Made by a program: the position numbers and the translations under genes. DNA of 64,000 nt from Welwitschia mirabilis. Lineage: Eukaryota > Gnetophyta > Gnetopsida > Welwitschiales. Below are positions 1 through 10,394 of the stretch, one piece after another. The stretch is from assembly GCA_051453625.1 (NCBI GenBank), contig JBOZIK010000001.1, positions 81,276,679-81,340,678 of the forward strand. Reading direction: 5' to 3'. How positions within the stretch are numbered: position 1 is the stretch's first letter; every line of letters starts with the position of its first letter. The notes under the pieces are model-generated. The model was not told the DNA's origin and did not search any database. It was given only the letters and a program-made list of their open reading frames with translations.

Positions 1-360
1 GAAGATAGTTATCACATCACAAAAGAGTGTCCTTTACTTCCCACTTGTAAAGAAAGAATTTATGAAGAAGTACATGCATTGAACCAAGGACCCTCCAACT
101 ATAATAAAAACTACAATCAAAGATAAGTTCCAAATCAAAACTTTTAAAATAGGATGAATGAACAAACTAGCAATTTTTAATCACATTATTCTAACTTTCA
201 ACCCTATCGAAATAGATTTGAACATCAAAATTTTTAATCCAACTACCCTTCCAACTCCCAAAACTATAATGACCCTCTTAGGAATTCTATCGAGGAGTTG
301 AGAAAAACTTAAGAAAAGACCAATGCAAACATAGAGAATCTAGTAAACATTTTACAATAA
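1..360 (+). pseudogene. gag C-terminal remnant with zinc-knuckle tail
   Basis: Frame 1 opens with S-Y-H-I-T-K-E-C-P-L-L, the second half of a CCHC zinc knuckle (H and last C) of the kind found in plant gypsy gag. An Asn/Tyr/Gln-rich stretch follows, then a helical segment around 290-355 that reads like the coiled region before the protease. Stops occur near 124 and in the following 200 bases, so it cannot be translated as one piece. In a working element this protein packages the RNA genome in cytoplasmic particles. The first Cys pair lies outside the window. Confidence 0.7.
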
Positions 361-363
361 AAT

Positions 364-834
364 ATGCTTGCAAACCAAAGACCACAAGGGACCCTTACTA
401 CTCAACCTTTACTAAACCCTAATGAAGTAAGAAACGATTGTAAGGTAGTGATAAGGAGTGGAACCCACATAACTCCTTCCACTCAGGAGGCTTCAACTTC
501 CCAAAATAACAAGAATGATAATAAAGAGGATATAGAAATTTTAGAAAATCATTCTTTTCCTCCTCTATTAAGAAATAAAAAGACAAATTCATCACAAAAA
601 AAACCTGCTATCCCATGGCTTAATAGGCTTAATGAAAACCTTGCCTTTGATGATCACTTGAAAGCCTTAATAAAATATGTAAGTATCAACTTACCCTTCT
701 AGAAACTTTTGCAAGAAAACCCTAAATACTCTAAGCTATAGAAAGACCTAATTAGAAGAAAGCAAAAACGAGTTATTCCTAGTAAATTCTTCCTAACTCA
801 ATCCATTAGCAATTTAGTTTCTCAAAAGTATCCA
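364..834 (+). pseudogene. gag-protease linker remnant
   Basis: An open stretch of 112 codons from 364 to 702, followed in the same general reading by Q-E-N-P-K-Y-S-K and K-R-V-I-P-S-K-F. The polar, Pro-poor composition and place just before the protease fit the gag-protease linker of plant gypsy polyproteins. The ATG at 364 is simply the first Met after a stop and is unlikely to be a true start. Stops at 700, 738 and nearby break it. No catalytic motif is expected or seen. Confidence 0.6.
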
Positions 835-1215
835 AAATTTAAAGATCCAGGGGCAGCAACAGTTAGTGTCACATTAGAAGGGAACTGTAAAATAAAGAAA
901 GTCTTGATTGACACAGAAGCCAGTTTTAACATCATACCTTTGCACATTTGCAAACATTTAGGATTAAAAGAGAGAATCGAACCTACAAACATTGTCTTAG
1001 AGTTAGCTGATTTATCTATAAAGAAACCCTTAGGAGTGATAAAGGACTTGTTCATTCAGATAGAAGAAGCTTTATACCCCATAGATGTAGTCGTTTTAGA
1101 AGTTGAGAATCAAAATACATATCTCCTTCTTCTAGGTAGAGCTTTCTGCGTAACCGCTCATTACATTATAGATACTAGAACTGGATTGATGAAATTTCAC
1201 TTTGGAAACAAGTGA
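835..1215 (+). pseudogene. retrotransposon aspartic protease, decayed
   Basis: Reads K-D-P-G-A-A-T-V-S-V-T-L, then the active-site segment L-I-D-T-E-A-S-F-N-I-I-P at about 904-945, then K-K-P-L-G-V-I-K-D, and finally L-L-L-G-R-A-F at about 1123-1143, which is the I-L-G-R-x-F strand of this family. The order matches plant gypsy proteases that cut the gag-pol polyprotein. The catalytic Asp is present, but the following Gly is Glu, which should inactivate it. The 904-1215 stretch is open for 103 codons. The same region is recognisable in G1b at 13560-13790 on the other strand. Confidence 0.88.
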
Positions 1216-1334
1216 TTTTCAATACGAGTCTTTGATGTAGCAGAAAAAGATTTAGTCAACACTTTATATTTGGAGCAAAAGCTAACACCTAGCCTATCTT
1301 TACAAACCACTCCAAATCTAAAGCAAATCATAAA

Positions 1335-2296
1335 NNNNNNNNNNNNNNNNNNNNNNNNNNNNNNNNNNNNNNNNNNNNNNNNNNNNNNNNNNNNNNNNNN
1401 NNNNNNNNNNNNNNNNNNNNNNNNNNNNNNNNNNNNNNNNNNNNNNNNNNNNNNNNNNNNNNNNNNNNNNNNNNNNNNNNNNNNNNNNNNNNNNNNNNNN
1501 NNNNNNNNNNNNNNNNNNNNNNNNNNNNNNNNNNNNNNNNNNNNNNNNNNNNNNNNNNNNNNNNNNNNNNNNNNNNNNNNNNNNNNNNNNNNNNNNNNNN
1601 NNNNNNNNNNNNNNNNNNNNNNNNNNNNNNNNNNNNNNNNNNNNNNNNNNNNNNNNNNNNNNNNNNNNNNNNNNNNNNNNNNNNNNNNNNNNNNNNNNNN
1701 NNNNNNNNNNNNNNNNNNNNNNNNNNNNNNNNNNNNNNNNNNNNNNNNNNNNNNNNNNNNNNNNNNNNNNNNNNNNNNNNNNNNNNNNNNNNNNNNNNNN
1801 NNNNNNNNNNNNNNNNNNNNNNNNNNNNNNNNNNNNNNNNNNNNNNNNNNNNNNNNNNNNNNNNNNNNNNNNNNNNNNNNNNNNNNNNNNNNNNNNNNNN
1901 NNNNNNNNNNNNNNNNNNNNNNNNNNNNNNNNNNNNNNNNNNNNNNNNNNNNNNNNNNNNNNNNNNNNNNNNNNNNNNNNNNNNNNNNNNNNNNNNNNNN
2001 NNNNNNNNNNNNNNNNNNNNNNNNNNNNNNNNNNNNNNNNNNNNNNNNNNNNNNNNNNNNNNNNNNNNNNNNNNNNNNNNNNNNNNNNNNNNNNNNNNNN
2101 NNNNNNNNNNNNNNNNNNNNNNNNNNNNNNNNNNNNNNNNNNNNNNNNNNNNNNNNNNNNNNNNNNNNNNNNNNNNNNNNNNNNNNNNNNNNNNNNNNNN
2201 NNNNNNNNNNNNNNNNNNNNNNNNNNNNNNNNNNNNNNNNNNNNNNNNNNNNNNNNNNNNNNNNNNNNNNNNNNNNNNNNNNNNNNNNNNNNNNNN
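1335..2296. other. 962-base assembly gap
   Basis: Run of N. It lies between the protease and the 3' untranslated region of G1a, where RT, RNase H and integrase would be expected. Its length is not a round number, so it may be an estimate. Confidence 0.99.
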
Positions 2297-2813
2297 TAGT
2301 TTAGTAGTTTTGTAGTTTTTCATTCAAGTCATTTTTATTTTCATTAGTTTAAGTAATTCAGAGTGCATTGCACATTTTAAGTGGGAGGCAAGATGCATAT
2401 ATATTTTTTTAATATTGCATATTTCTGATCCAATTTTTTTCGATCATAATGAATCATTATTGTAAATCCTCCTTAATTTTTATATGATTATACTTAACTA
2501 TCTATTACAGAAGGATCTCTTTTCCAGAATTTTTTAAACTAATGCAAAATCTATTTTCTGTCACAGGTTTCAAAATTTGAAAATCTTTTAAGGAGCCTAT
2601 CATCCCCATGTCTGGACGACAGACTGAACGACAAACGTACATTTGATATTTAACAGGTATTTTATTCAATTTTTTTTAGAAATTTAAATTCAGATTCATT
2701 CCTGTTACATTTTTTATCAGATACTTTCCTTTACCTATCCTAGTTTTTATTGTTTGAAAAGTGGGCTTGCAAATGTAGTTTACCACCTGGTTTTGTCAGG
2801 GACTGATAAGGTT
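2297..2813 (+). other. 3' untranslated region of G1a
   Basis: No coding signal. It resembles 47100-47392 and 49644-49976, which also precede a polypurine tract and a G1 LTR. Near 2374-2392 is a first G-rich tract (AAGTGGGAGGCAAG), also seen in G1d near 49678. Copies of the GATGATAGGG / GTCTGGACGAC motif lie near 2600-2635. Confidence 0.7.
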
Positions 2814-2826
2814 AAGTGGGGTGCTA
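2814..2826 (+). other. polypurine tract of G1a
   Basis: AAGTGGGGTGCTA directly before the LTR start TGTTATGATGCC. Thirteen bases separate AAGT from TGTT here, as in the other G1 copies. In a live element this primes plus-strand DNA synthesis. Confidence 0.85.
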
Positions 2827-4099
2827 TGTTATGATGCCAACTTAAGTGTATTTGATGGGGTATTTTGAGTTGTTTTGCAGATAAACTAATAGATAAATGC
2901 CTAGTTCCTATGACAATTTAGAATCTAGGAACATAAGACGAAAACATGCAGTTTATCAAATAATTCACGAGAATTTCCTATAAATATGGATAAATTATAT
3001 TTTTGGATGATTATCCCTACAAACAACCAGATATTAGACTAACAAAGAATAAGTAGAAGACTGTCATCTTCTATGTCATCCAGACGATAGTCAGGACGAC
3101 AACCCTAATTGGACATATGATAGACTTAATTCCAGATGACTTATAGTTGAACTAAACATTTTCTCGTCAGACTCCATCATCCACCTCATCATCCAGATGA
3201 TACTAGTGGATGACATCTTCGATATCAGTTAATAACAGTTTTCATGAAGATCATAGATAGTTAAACTAGAAGCAAACTAGATAATCCATTGTAAATCCCT
3301 GTCATCTCCTACATTATCCGGATGACCACCTAGACGACACTGTTATCCCACACTTTCACAGATTGTAATCTCGAGTTGTTGCTTGTTAATTACAACTTTA
3401 CCTTTTATGATAGCTAGATTTTCTCTTTTGTTTTTCTGTTAGTCCCTTTTTCCTTTTTATCTATAAATAAAGGTCTCCCCCTCAATCCCTAATCATCTTC
3501 GACAGTACCTGATATTCTTGTGACAGAAGATCTTGAGACTAGAGAACCATCTTGTAATCCAGAGAGATGTTACCTTGGTGTTGGATAGTGTTTCCTCCAT
3601 TGAGGAATGACTACTTTGTGATACAGATGTTCTTTTTTATCTTTAATATAAATTACTCTTTTTGTTAACAATTGCAGAAACTTATTCCTCATAGTTTATG
3701 TTGTTCTAAATTTGTGATAGGTTTCTTTAATTAGATTAGGTGCATTGCTATTTATTGTCATAAATTAGTCTTGCATTGTTATTCTATTTCATGCATTGTA
3801 ATTTAAATTAATAGATTCAAGTTACATATTTCTTCTTTGAAATCAACTCTTTATTGTCCATACCATTGGCCTTCGANNNNNNNNNNNNNNNNNNNNNNNN
3901 NNNNNNNNNNNNNNNNNNNNNNNNNNNNNNNNNNNNNNNNNNNNNNNNNNNNNNNNNNNNNNNNNNNNNNNNNNNNTTCGATGGAATTATGACATTCGGA
4001 TCACTTCGTCTATACTATCATGTTGTATTTTGCATCTTATTTATAATTAATAGGATTAAACTTGAAACATGAACTATTGAACCAATACACACCACAACA
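2827..4099 (+). repeat. G1a 3' LTR
   Basis: Starts TGTTATGATGCC and ends ACACACCACAACA, giving TG...CA ends with a short inverted repeat. It aligns along its length with LTRs at 39813-41076, 47406-48656 and 49990-51253 and, reversed, with 4481-5704, 7120-8334 and 14709-15928. It contains a TATA box at 3462-3469 and several CATCC-AGATG dyads at 3070-3340. The 100-N gap at 3877-3976 is probably spurious, because both flanks carry TTCGA and the sister LTRs run straight through. Confidence 0.92.
3462..3469 (+). promoter_or_regulatory. TATA box in G1a LTR
   Basis: TATAAATA followed by AAGGTCTCCCC, in the position expected for the U3/R boundary about half way along the LTR. It is the best-preserved TATA box among the G1 LTRs in the window. 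Confidence 0.6.
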
Positions 4100-4373
4100 A
4101 GCGTCCTTTATTTATTCTTGATAATGCTCAATAAAAGATTAATTTATAAAAATAGTTTATGCCGTATGATATTGTTTCTCATAAAATGAAGGGTGAAGTG
4201 GAATGAATGATGAGGATGGAAAATGATGATATGAGAAAAGAACTCAATCACACAATTGATAAATAAAAAATACAACCTACTCAAGTTAATGATCATATTA
4301 CATTTTAATGATTTTTAATAGATCTTAATGTTAAATTAGCCTAAAAGATCAAATAACATATAAAAATTTAAGA
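4100..4373 (-). other. Fragment of the G2a 3' untranslated region
   Basis: GAAGTGGAATGAATGATGAGGATGG and the sequence after it align with 18480-18690, 26880-27080 and 34080-34290, all of which are 3' untranslated regions of G2 elements. It should join 15929-16535 once the G1b array is removed. Both edges are retrotransposon insertions: G1a on the left and G1b on the right, beyond a 107-N gap. Confidence 0.75.
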
Positions 4374-4480
4374 NNNNNNNNNNNNNNNNNNNNNNNNNNN
4401 NNNNNNNNNNNNNNNNNNNNNNNNNNNNNNNNNNNNNNNNNNNNNNNNNNNNNNNNNNNNNNNNNNNNNNNNNNNNNNNN
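4374..4480. other. 107-base assembly gap
   Basis: Run of N. By comparison with other copies it should contain roughly 80 bases of G2 3' untranslated region and about 15 bases of LTR end (TGTTGTGGTGTAAAT...), which fits its size. Confidence 0.95.
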
Positions 4481-5704
4481 TTATGTAGTCCTTAAGTCCT
4501 TTAGACAAACCTGTAAATCACAATACTTGCAAAATACACACACTAGTATAAATGAAAGTTCATCCAAATGTTGTAATCCTAACAAAGGCACTAGGATCAA
4601 AGTTAAAGAGTTGATTTTTAAAGGTATTTTTAGTTTGTTTATCTTTTAATAATTAAAAGTAAAAGGAAATGCAAAGTGAATGGAGATGAAATGCAAATGG
4701 AAGTGGAATTAATTCTATTAGATCTTAATTATCTTGTCATAAGGATTAGCTCTCTATAATTTAAATCAATTAAGAAAATTACTTTACTTATTCCTAATTA
4801 ATGTGTAACAATGAGATATACCAAATAGAATATGGAATGCAACGTGGAATGGAAATGAAATAATAATCAAAATCTAAACTAATAGAATCAACCTTGACTA
4901 AGGTTATCCTTATGATCTAAGTAAATTATAGAATTATCATTTAAACTATGATCAAATTAAACTATAAGGAACATAAATAGAATTAGAATAAAAAGAGTAA
5001 TTATATTGATTTATATAACTTTACATCCACTCATAACAAAGTAGTAGTACTTTAATGAAAGAGAGTTGGCATAACACTAAGAAAACTTCTCCCTATAGCT
5101 ACTAGATGGACCTCTTGTCCTTTAATATTCCATTATAAGTATATTGGGTATAAAAGAGGGAAACAAAAGTGAAGGAGGAGAAGCATATTTATAGTTTTAC
5201 ATTAAAGTTCTAGAAGCTCAACTCTAGAGATCAGAAAAGAAACCCTAATAGCCTAAATGGGTCATATGACTCCATTACAAAGATAATTATTTTTTTATCA
5301 TTAAAAAATAGCTATCATCTTAATTGTCGTGGGGATGACAGAGAGGACATCACTCTATGTCAAAAGATACTCCATTAGCTTCATACCCTACTATTAACCC
5401 CACAGCTTCTTTTCATATCAGTAGTGTTGTCATCCTACCTAATGTGAAGACGAAAAAGGCAAAAATGGGCTTTCTTAACTCTAATCTCAAAGGTAAATTA
5501 GTCTTCAGCATAGTATGTTATTCTTCGAAAGTATGAAGTATCAGAATATACTTGAGAAGCCTTTAAATATGCTAAGAATCACATGCTTTAGGGATTATCC
5601 AATGGGTTCTCCCTAGTCATTAGTAATGCATTCAAAATTGTATAAATATCCTACAAAAGTACTCAAAATACACCATTAAATTCCTATAAATTGGCATCAC
5701 AACA
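4481..5704 (-). repeat. G1b third LTR (3'-most in minus orientation)
   Basis: On the minus strand it starts TGTTGTGATGCC at 5704. The far end is lost in the adjacent gap, only about 15 bases short. Landmarks such as the shared CTAACTCTCTATAATTTAA-type string appear in the same order as in 7120-8334 and 14709-15928. It carries no coding signal. Confidence 0.88.
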
Positions 5705-5717
5705 TAGCCTCCTACTT
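5705..5717 (-). other. polypurine tract before third G1b LTR
   Basis: Minus strand reads AAGTAGGAGGCTA and then the LTR start TGTTGTGATGCC, the same spacing as in G1a. Confidence 0.85.
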
Positions 5718-6077
5718 AGCCTTGTCAATCCCTATAAAAGGGAGTGATAAACTATATTACAAGTTAATTTAACTAAAATAAAATAGCACTAAAAAATGTA
5801 AGTTGAGTTTAGTTTAATCATGCAAGAACAGATGTAAAAAACTAATTAACTAATACAAATACTAAAATATTCCTAAGTCCCCTGCTTAAGCATGTTACCG
5901 CAAAATGAATGAATGTCATACACATAAAAAATTATAAAATGTAACATTAATAGCTCATAAAAAGATAATGTTTATACATAATATAAAATAGGGATATTAA
6001 ACTGATGTGATAAACTTAAGTAGTGCTAATCTCGAAAGAGTGTTACATTTATGTTTATTAGTGTAATCCATAAGAGC
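5718..6077 (-). other. G1b 3' untranslated region, second copy
   Basis: Aligns with 8348-8700, including the matching strings near 6050-6077 and 8670-8697 (GTGTAATYCATAAGRGC). It ends at a 100-N gap (6078-6177). No coding signal. Confidence 0.75.
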
Positions 6078-6214
6078 NNNNNNNNNNNNNNNNNNNNNNN
6101 NNNNNNNNNNNNNNNNNNNNNNNNNNNNNNNNNNNNNNNNNNNNNNNNNNNNNNNNNNNNNNNNNNNNNNNNNNNNNGAATAAGGCTTCCTCTTTTAGAA
6201 GCAAGGTTAAATGG

Positions 6215-6925
6215 TAAAGTTGGCTTGAAATTTGATCTAAAGCTTTGGCTTTAGCCTAGTATCAGTTAACTTCTAAGACTTGTTTATCAATGGTTTATCT
6301 TAAAATTTGATCTGAAGTTTTAAATTTTAATTAGTATAAGTCTATCAAGTAATTTTTTTTTTTTTTTACATGTAGAGTGAAGAAGTTATTTGGTTGGCTT
6401 GAAATCCAACTCAAAGTTTTAAATTCGAGTTGGTATCAATCAATGATAACATTTTATTTGATTTTAGGATTTGAAGCATAATAAGACGAACAATTTGACT
6501 TGAGATTCAGTTTAAAGTTTCAACTTTAAGCTGGTGTCAGTCAAAAAATTCAAGTTTTCTTCACAATAATTTGATTTAAAATCTAAATCAAAGTTTTAGC
6601 TTTGGAATTGGTGTTAATTAACCAAGTAATATTTTTAATTTTAAGGTCCATCTTATGTTAGAAGAGGAACATCAATAACTTTTATTTTTTATTTTTCCTT
6701 AAATTAAAATGAAATAAAATCTTCTTTAAGTTATTAGATATAGCATAAAAATAATTTTCTTTCAATTAAAACTATTTACAAGGTTTTGATGATTACCTAG
6801 TACTATAGTTTATAGTGCTAAGGCCTGGTGGAGCACTATAATGGCATGCAGTTTGAAAAATGTAAATTGATCATAGATCAATCTAAAGTTTCTACTTTAA
6901 GTTGAATCTTGGTTAATTTTGAATC
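6215..6925. repeat. Degenerate repeats with internal AAAGTTTnAACTTT hairpin
   Basis: At least five related units start near 6220, 6294, 6393, 6493 and 6570, and a sixth near 6866. Each has TTGRMTTGAAATY followed by an inverted repeat of the form AAAGTTTYAACTTTRAG and then TGGTATCAGTCAA-like sequence. Spacing is irregular (about 73-102 bases for the first five). The block lies between two G1b LTRs, on the side where the leader of the next array unit would be. 6926-7119 shows nothing. Confidence 0.65.
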
Positions 6926-7119
6926 CCTCAATTCCAAAAGATTTCTACTGATATTTAGCATACTTTAGCTATTAATAAATAAGTATATCACTTTTAATTA
7001 ATCCTTTACTTCAAAATTAAACGTGTAAACTAGAAATCTTAAAATAAATTACACTTGTTAAGCATGATAATAATACTTGTATTATAAATTGCATTCTTTA
7101 CATGCTAATTATCCAACAC

Positions 7120-8334
7120 TATTGTGGTGTAAATTTATGCAATCCTGAAGTCCTTTAGGTGTACCTATAAAGTAAAGTACTTATAGAAAAACACATGCTA
7201 GTATAGAGAGGAGTTCATCTGAATGTGATAACCCCAATAAAGGAACTAGGCTTAGAGTTAGAAAATTGATTTTATGAAGTATTTTTAGTCATTTATCTAT
7301 TAATAAATTAAAGTAAATAATAATGAAAAATGTAATGCAAGATGAATTGAAATGAAATGCAATAGATGAAATGTAAATCAGATGAATTCTACTCAGATCC
7401 TAATTCTCTTCTCATAAGAACTAACTCTCTATAATTTGAATTAATTAAGAAGACTTCTTACTTGCTCCTAATTAAAATGAATTATGAGATAAGTCAAATA
7501 GAATGTGAAAAATGCAATATGAATTGGAATGAAATAATAATATAGACCTAAACTAACTAAAATCAACCTTAACAAAGGTTTACCTTATGATCTAAATAAA
7601 TTATAGAATTGTCACTTAAACTATAATCAACTTAAATCATAAGAAACCTAAACATAATTGAATTAAAACAAGTATTTTAATTGATCATAAAGCTTTACAT
7701 CCACTTACAATAAAGTAGTAGCACCTCAATGGAAGAGACTTAGCCTAAAACCAAGAGAACTTCTCTCAATATTTACTAGGTGGATCTCTTATCCTTAAAT
7801 ATTTTATCATAAGCATATCGAGTACAAAAGATGGATACAGAAGTGAAGAAAAGGAAGAGTATTCATTGTTTTACATTAAAGTTCTAGAAGCTCAATCCTA
7901 AAAGTCAGAAAATAAACCTTATAGCCCAAATGAATCACATGGTCCTATCACAAAGATAAATCTTTTTAACCATAGAAAAATAGCTGTCATCCTGACTATC
8001 ATAAGGAGGACAGAGGGGATGTTACTCTATGTCATAAGGTACTTCATCAGCATTAGGGCCTACTATCAACCACATAGATTTTATTCATGTCAATAGTGTT
8101 GTCATCCTATTTGTTATGGAAAAGACAAAGGAGATGATAGGCTTCTTTATCTCCAATCTCAATAAGAAATCAATCTTCTGTATGGTGAATTTAGAATAAT
8201 CCTAAGAAGCTTCCAAATATGTTAAGAATCACATGTTTCAATGACCATCTTATTAGCTATCCATAATCATCATTATTATCCTATAAAAGCAATTAAAATA
8301 CACCATCAAATTCTTATGAATTGGCATCACAACA
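7120..8334 (-). repeat. G1b middle LTR
   Basis: Minus strand starts TGTTGTGATGCC at 8334 and ends ...CACCACAATA at 7120, where the final CA has become TA. It is 1215 bases long and aligns with the LTRs on either side. Confidence 0.9.
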
Positions 8335-8347
8335 TAGACCCTTACTT
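8335..8347 (-). other. polypurine tract before G1b middle LTR
   Basis: Minus strand AAGTAAGGGTCTA, a weakened copy of the AAGTRGGRGGCTA tract, immediately before the LTR start. Confidence 0.8.
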
Positions 8348-10345
8348 AGCCTTTTCAGTTTCTAACAAAGTAAGTGATCAACTATATTACGAGCCAATTT
8401 GATGAGATAAAATAACAATAGAAATATGTTAATTGAATTTAATTAAGACATGTAGGAATAGATATAAAAAAATTAACAAATCCAAATACTAAAAATATCC
8501 ATGAGCCCCTTACTTAAGCATGTCACCATATAATAAGAAAATGTCATAAACATAAAAAAATCATAAAATGTAACATTAATAGCTCAAAAAATGATAATGT
8601 ATATAAAATAGTGATATTTGACTGATGTGATAATCTTAAGTAGTGCTAATCTTAAAAGAGTAGTGCACTTAAGTTAATTAGTGTAATTCATAAGGGCAAA
8701 AGAGTAGATATAGCATTCTCGTTCCTTTAGATGATCTAAAACATAGCTATTTAAAAACTCTATGAGTGTACTACTATGCTGCTACAAGATAAAGTTTATG
8801 AATTTTATTCAAGTAATATGAATCACATCCAAATAACTCATCATAGATATGTAACATAAAAGCTCAAAACATGATCCTCTTAATTTCAAATATTTGTGGT
8901 CAAAATCATAGAAAAAAGCCCAAAAAGTTGTCCTACTTCCCTCTCTTACATAGATGAAGTAAAACATTCTGAACTATACCAAAGGTAAAGGATGAGTGCA
9001 TCCTAGCTATCATGGAGACAACAGACATCAGATGATAGTAATTAAGTAAGCTATTTAGAGAGAAAAGACAAATTATAAGAATTTTAAAGGCAAGAAAACA
9101 GATAAAAAATAGTAGAAAAAGTAGAAAGAAGTAAAAAGTAAAGAAATAGCCTAATAAACATATCCATGGTGGAGATGGACGCATGGAGAAAAGTGCAAAA
9201 ACAGAAGATAATGCACTAAATAGAAAGAAGAAATGCATAAAAACTTCACAAATGTCCCTCATGGAAAAAAAAGAATGGGAACTAATCAGATCATGAGAAC
9301 CTATCAAAAAGTGAATAACAATCCTCTATAAAAACTATGAAAACATATTAATAAGAAACTATGAAATGATTAGATCCATAATATTATGTTAAAAAAGTAT
9401 GTGAAATGACTTTAAAAAATTCACATAAAAAGCTTCAAAAAGAGAAAATAAAAATGGACTATTAGAAACATAAATAAGATTTCTTAATTAACCTATATTC
9501 TAACTTAACAAATTCCCTTGGTAATAATCATAAAATCACTTGATGAAAGATGCATGATAGTATGTAAAAGCTTAAAAAGTACCACTCAAATAGGCCATCG
9601 TTATGATGATGTAAAGTATGTCTAATATTATCAAACAATAAATGATAAGATAAAAAGTTATTAAAATAGAAACTTAAAGGCTACCATATCAAAAAAATAG
9701 TAGAATCCAAAAAAGTAAAGTGATCATGTGGAAGTACTATGAATAAATAAATAAAATAATTCTAGAAAACAAGAAATACCTCTGATAACACTAAGAACAT
9801 CACTAATCTTATAGCCTCAAAGTATAATTTATTCTACCATGATAAGATAAGTGCAACCACTATTAAAGGAGTAAGGATCTACATAACATGGCCAACATAC
9901 TGCCCCAGTGAAGTTCCCATAGCTACCATATCACACTATCAAAGACCTCTCTCAAGAAAATTTTCCCTAGTACACTTGCGATAGGACATCATGGTGACTA
10001 TGTTTTGAGATATAACATGAAAGATCATGGTCTTTATTATTCTTTTTCTCTTCTCTCTCTTTTTTTTTTTTTTGAAATGAAATTTTACATGATGAAATAC
10101 TTATAAAGATAAAAGAAAAGTAATGAAATGAGTAATAATGTGAGAACATGTAAAAACAACTAATTACTCACACCATTGAAACAAAATAAAAGAACAAAGG
10201 CATATGCCTTTAAAATGAAGTTTATAGACATAAAAATGTCTAAATATTAGATAAAGCCAATCCTATCATCTAAAATATCCAAGTAAAATATTACTAATCA
10301 TGGGAAACTTCATAAGTAAAAACATAATTTAAGTTAAACATATTT
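8348..10345 (-). other. G1b 3' untranslated region
   Basis: About 2 kb between the integrase tail and the polypurine tract. It has no conserved reading frame; the 124-codon stretch at 8933-9307 and the 60-codon one at 9967-10149 match nothing I recognise. It contains CATCATGG/GATGATAG dyads near 9000-9030 and 9590-9610. Its length is typical of Athila-type elements, which have long 3' regions. A 49-N gap follows at 10346-10394. Confidence 0.65.
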
Positions 10346-10394
10346 NNNNNNNNNNNNNNNNNNNNNNNNNNNNNNNNNNNNNNNNNNNNNNNNN

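Larger units (their letters stand above)
1..4099 (+). mobile_element. G1a: decayed Ty3/gypsy retrotransposon, left end outside window
   Basis: Read 5' to 3', this holds the end of gag with a zinc-knuckle remnant, a gag-protease linker, an aspartic protease, a 962-N gap, a 3' untranslated region, a polypurine tract and a 3' LTR. Only about 1.6 kb, mostly N, separates the protease from the polypurine tract, far too little for RT, RNase H and integrase, so the pol genes are deleted unless the gap is much undersized. The right end abuts sequence matching the 3' untranslated region of G2 elements, so G1a probably inserted there. The Athila-like assignment is inferred from the polypurine tract and from primer sites in sister copies. 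Confidence 0.85.

Noticed and set aside
1270-2323. Long open frames on both strands across the 962-N gap
   Set aside because: They consist almost entirely of N and give no evidence of coding.
8933-9307. 124-codon minus-strand open stretch
   Set aside because: Lies in the 3' untranslated region of G1b. Its Phe/Leu-rich, low-complexity composition is what AT-rich DNA gives by chance, and it matches no family.
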